A stretch of 6,896 nucleotides of DNA from Nitrospinota bacterium (lineage in GTDB: Bacteria > Nitrospinota_A > JADGAW01): assembly GCA_015231815.1 (NCBI GenBank), contig JADGAW010000116.1, positions 1 through 6,896 on the forward strand, written 5' to 3'. The notes beneath the pieces are model-generated. The model saw only the letters and a list, made by a program, of their open reading frames with translations, was not told where the DNA came from and did not search any database. Shown one piece after another: positions 6,503 through 6,896 of this stretch. The translations under genes were made by a program, and so were the position numbers. Each line of letters opens with the position of its first letter. Positions within the stretch are counted from its first letter, which is position 1.

Positions 6503-6896
6503 TCATTTGCTTTCTTTCTGATTATTTTCCCGATAGTAATAGTCATATTTGGAAAGAACTTCCTGAGTGAGTTTCCATGCCTCGTTATAAGAGAGGTTAC
6601 TGTTGGAAAGAATACTTACTTTTACATAGAGGTTTTCCTTGTGTTTTTCAGAAAGAGCCTTAAGCTTTTTATGCATTTCCTCATTACTTACCTGAATGAA
6701 ATTTTCCGCATCAATATCTTTAAATAAAATTAATATCTTTCCCTCTTCCTTATAAAAACGAACGGTAACAACAAGCTTTCCAAAATTTGACCGTGCCGGA
6801 CCAACTACCCGGTTATATTTATCCTCAAGTATTGAAAAATCTTTTCTTTGTTTCGCCAGTTCCATTTGTAGTTCTTTTTCTTCAACATTCTTTAAA
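6503..6896 (-). CDS. Hypothetical protein with N-terminal coiled coil, 5' end probably outside the window
   Basis: The minus-strand frame ends with TGA at 6503-6505 and stays open to the right edge. It adds LKNVEEKELQ before the first visible ATG (complement of 6863-6865), which would give 120 residues. These extra residues continue a charged, helical, coiled-coil-like stretch (EKELQMELAKQRKDFSILED), and the ATG has only a weak purine-rich region before it, so the true start probably lies further out. A compact alpha/beta-looking domain follows: RPV-like VVGPARSNFGK, then strands VTVRFY and KILILF, and a C-terminal segment with LYVKVSIL, SYNEAW and KYDYYY. I do not recognise it firmly. It faintly recalls uncharacterised proteins encoded beside MotA/TolQ/ExbB-type proton channels, from memory only. 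It has no obvious membrane segment or signal peptide in the visible part, and is transcribed convergently with the helicase gene. Confidence 0.75.
   Translation of the reverse strand, partial: LKNVEEKELQMELAKQRKDFSILEDKYNRVVGPARSNFGKLVVTVRFYKEEGKILILFKDIDAENFIQVSNEEMHKKLKALSEKHKENLYVKVSILSNSNLSYNEAWKLTQEVLSKYDYYYRENNQKESK

Overview
The window looks like chromosomal DNA from an AT-leaning, probably Gram-negative bacterium. It holds five protein genes, four on the plus strand and one on the minus strand cut by the right edge. The lineage cannot be fixed from sequence alone. A receiver-AAA+-Fis regulator, a membrane di-iron hydroxylase, a YyaL-type protein and an RhlE-type helicase fit many proteobacteria or Desulfobacterota-like groups. 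There is no transposase, integrase, CRISPR array, rRNA or tRNA.

Left block (1-4595): a short AT-rich leader precedes a 497-residue response regulator (137-1630) built like an NtrC-family sigma-54 activator. Its receiver and C-terminal Fis-type helix-turn-helix look intact. The central AAA+ domain has lost nearly every catalytic signature: Walker A lysine, Walker B acidic pair, GAFTGA loop, arginine fingers and sensor II arginine. After an 81-bp gap containing a perfect 14-bp palindrome comes a sterol desaturase/fatty acid hydroxylase family membrane protein (1712-2515). Ten bases later comes a DUF255/YyaL-family protein with an N-terminal thioredoxin-like CHWC domain (2526-4595). The last two are almost certainly co-transcribed, and the regulator may share the transcript or control it.

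Middle gap (4596-5050): this 455-bp stretch has no convincing gene. Positions 4652-4855 form a large nested set of inverted repeats: an outer 16-bp arm, a middle arm of about 21 bp, then two side-by-side hairpins of 10 and 13 bp. It could be a structured RNA or a small non-autonomous palindromic element. Right after it lies a likely promoter with a perfect extended -10 (TGATATAAT) and a leader of about 145 nt. That leader can fold so that the Shine-Dalgarno sequence is paired. I saw nothing specific in 4596-4651.

Right block (5051-6896): an intact RhlE-type DEAD-box RNA helicase (5051-6316) faces a minus-strand gene of unknown function (6503 to the right edge). The 186-bp convergent gap carries a perfect 14-bp inverted repeat with a 22-nt loop. 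The second hairpin of the upstream element also has a 22-nt loop, and both loops contain TTGTTGAAG, so related hairpins may bracket the helicase gene.
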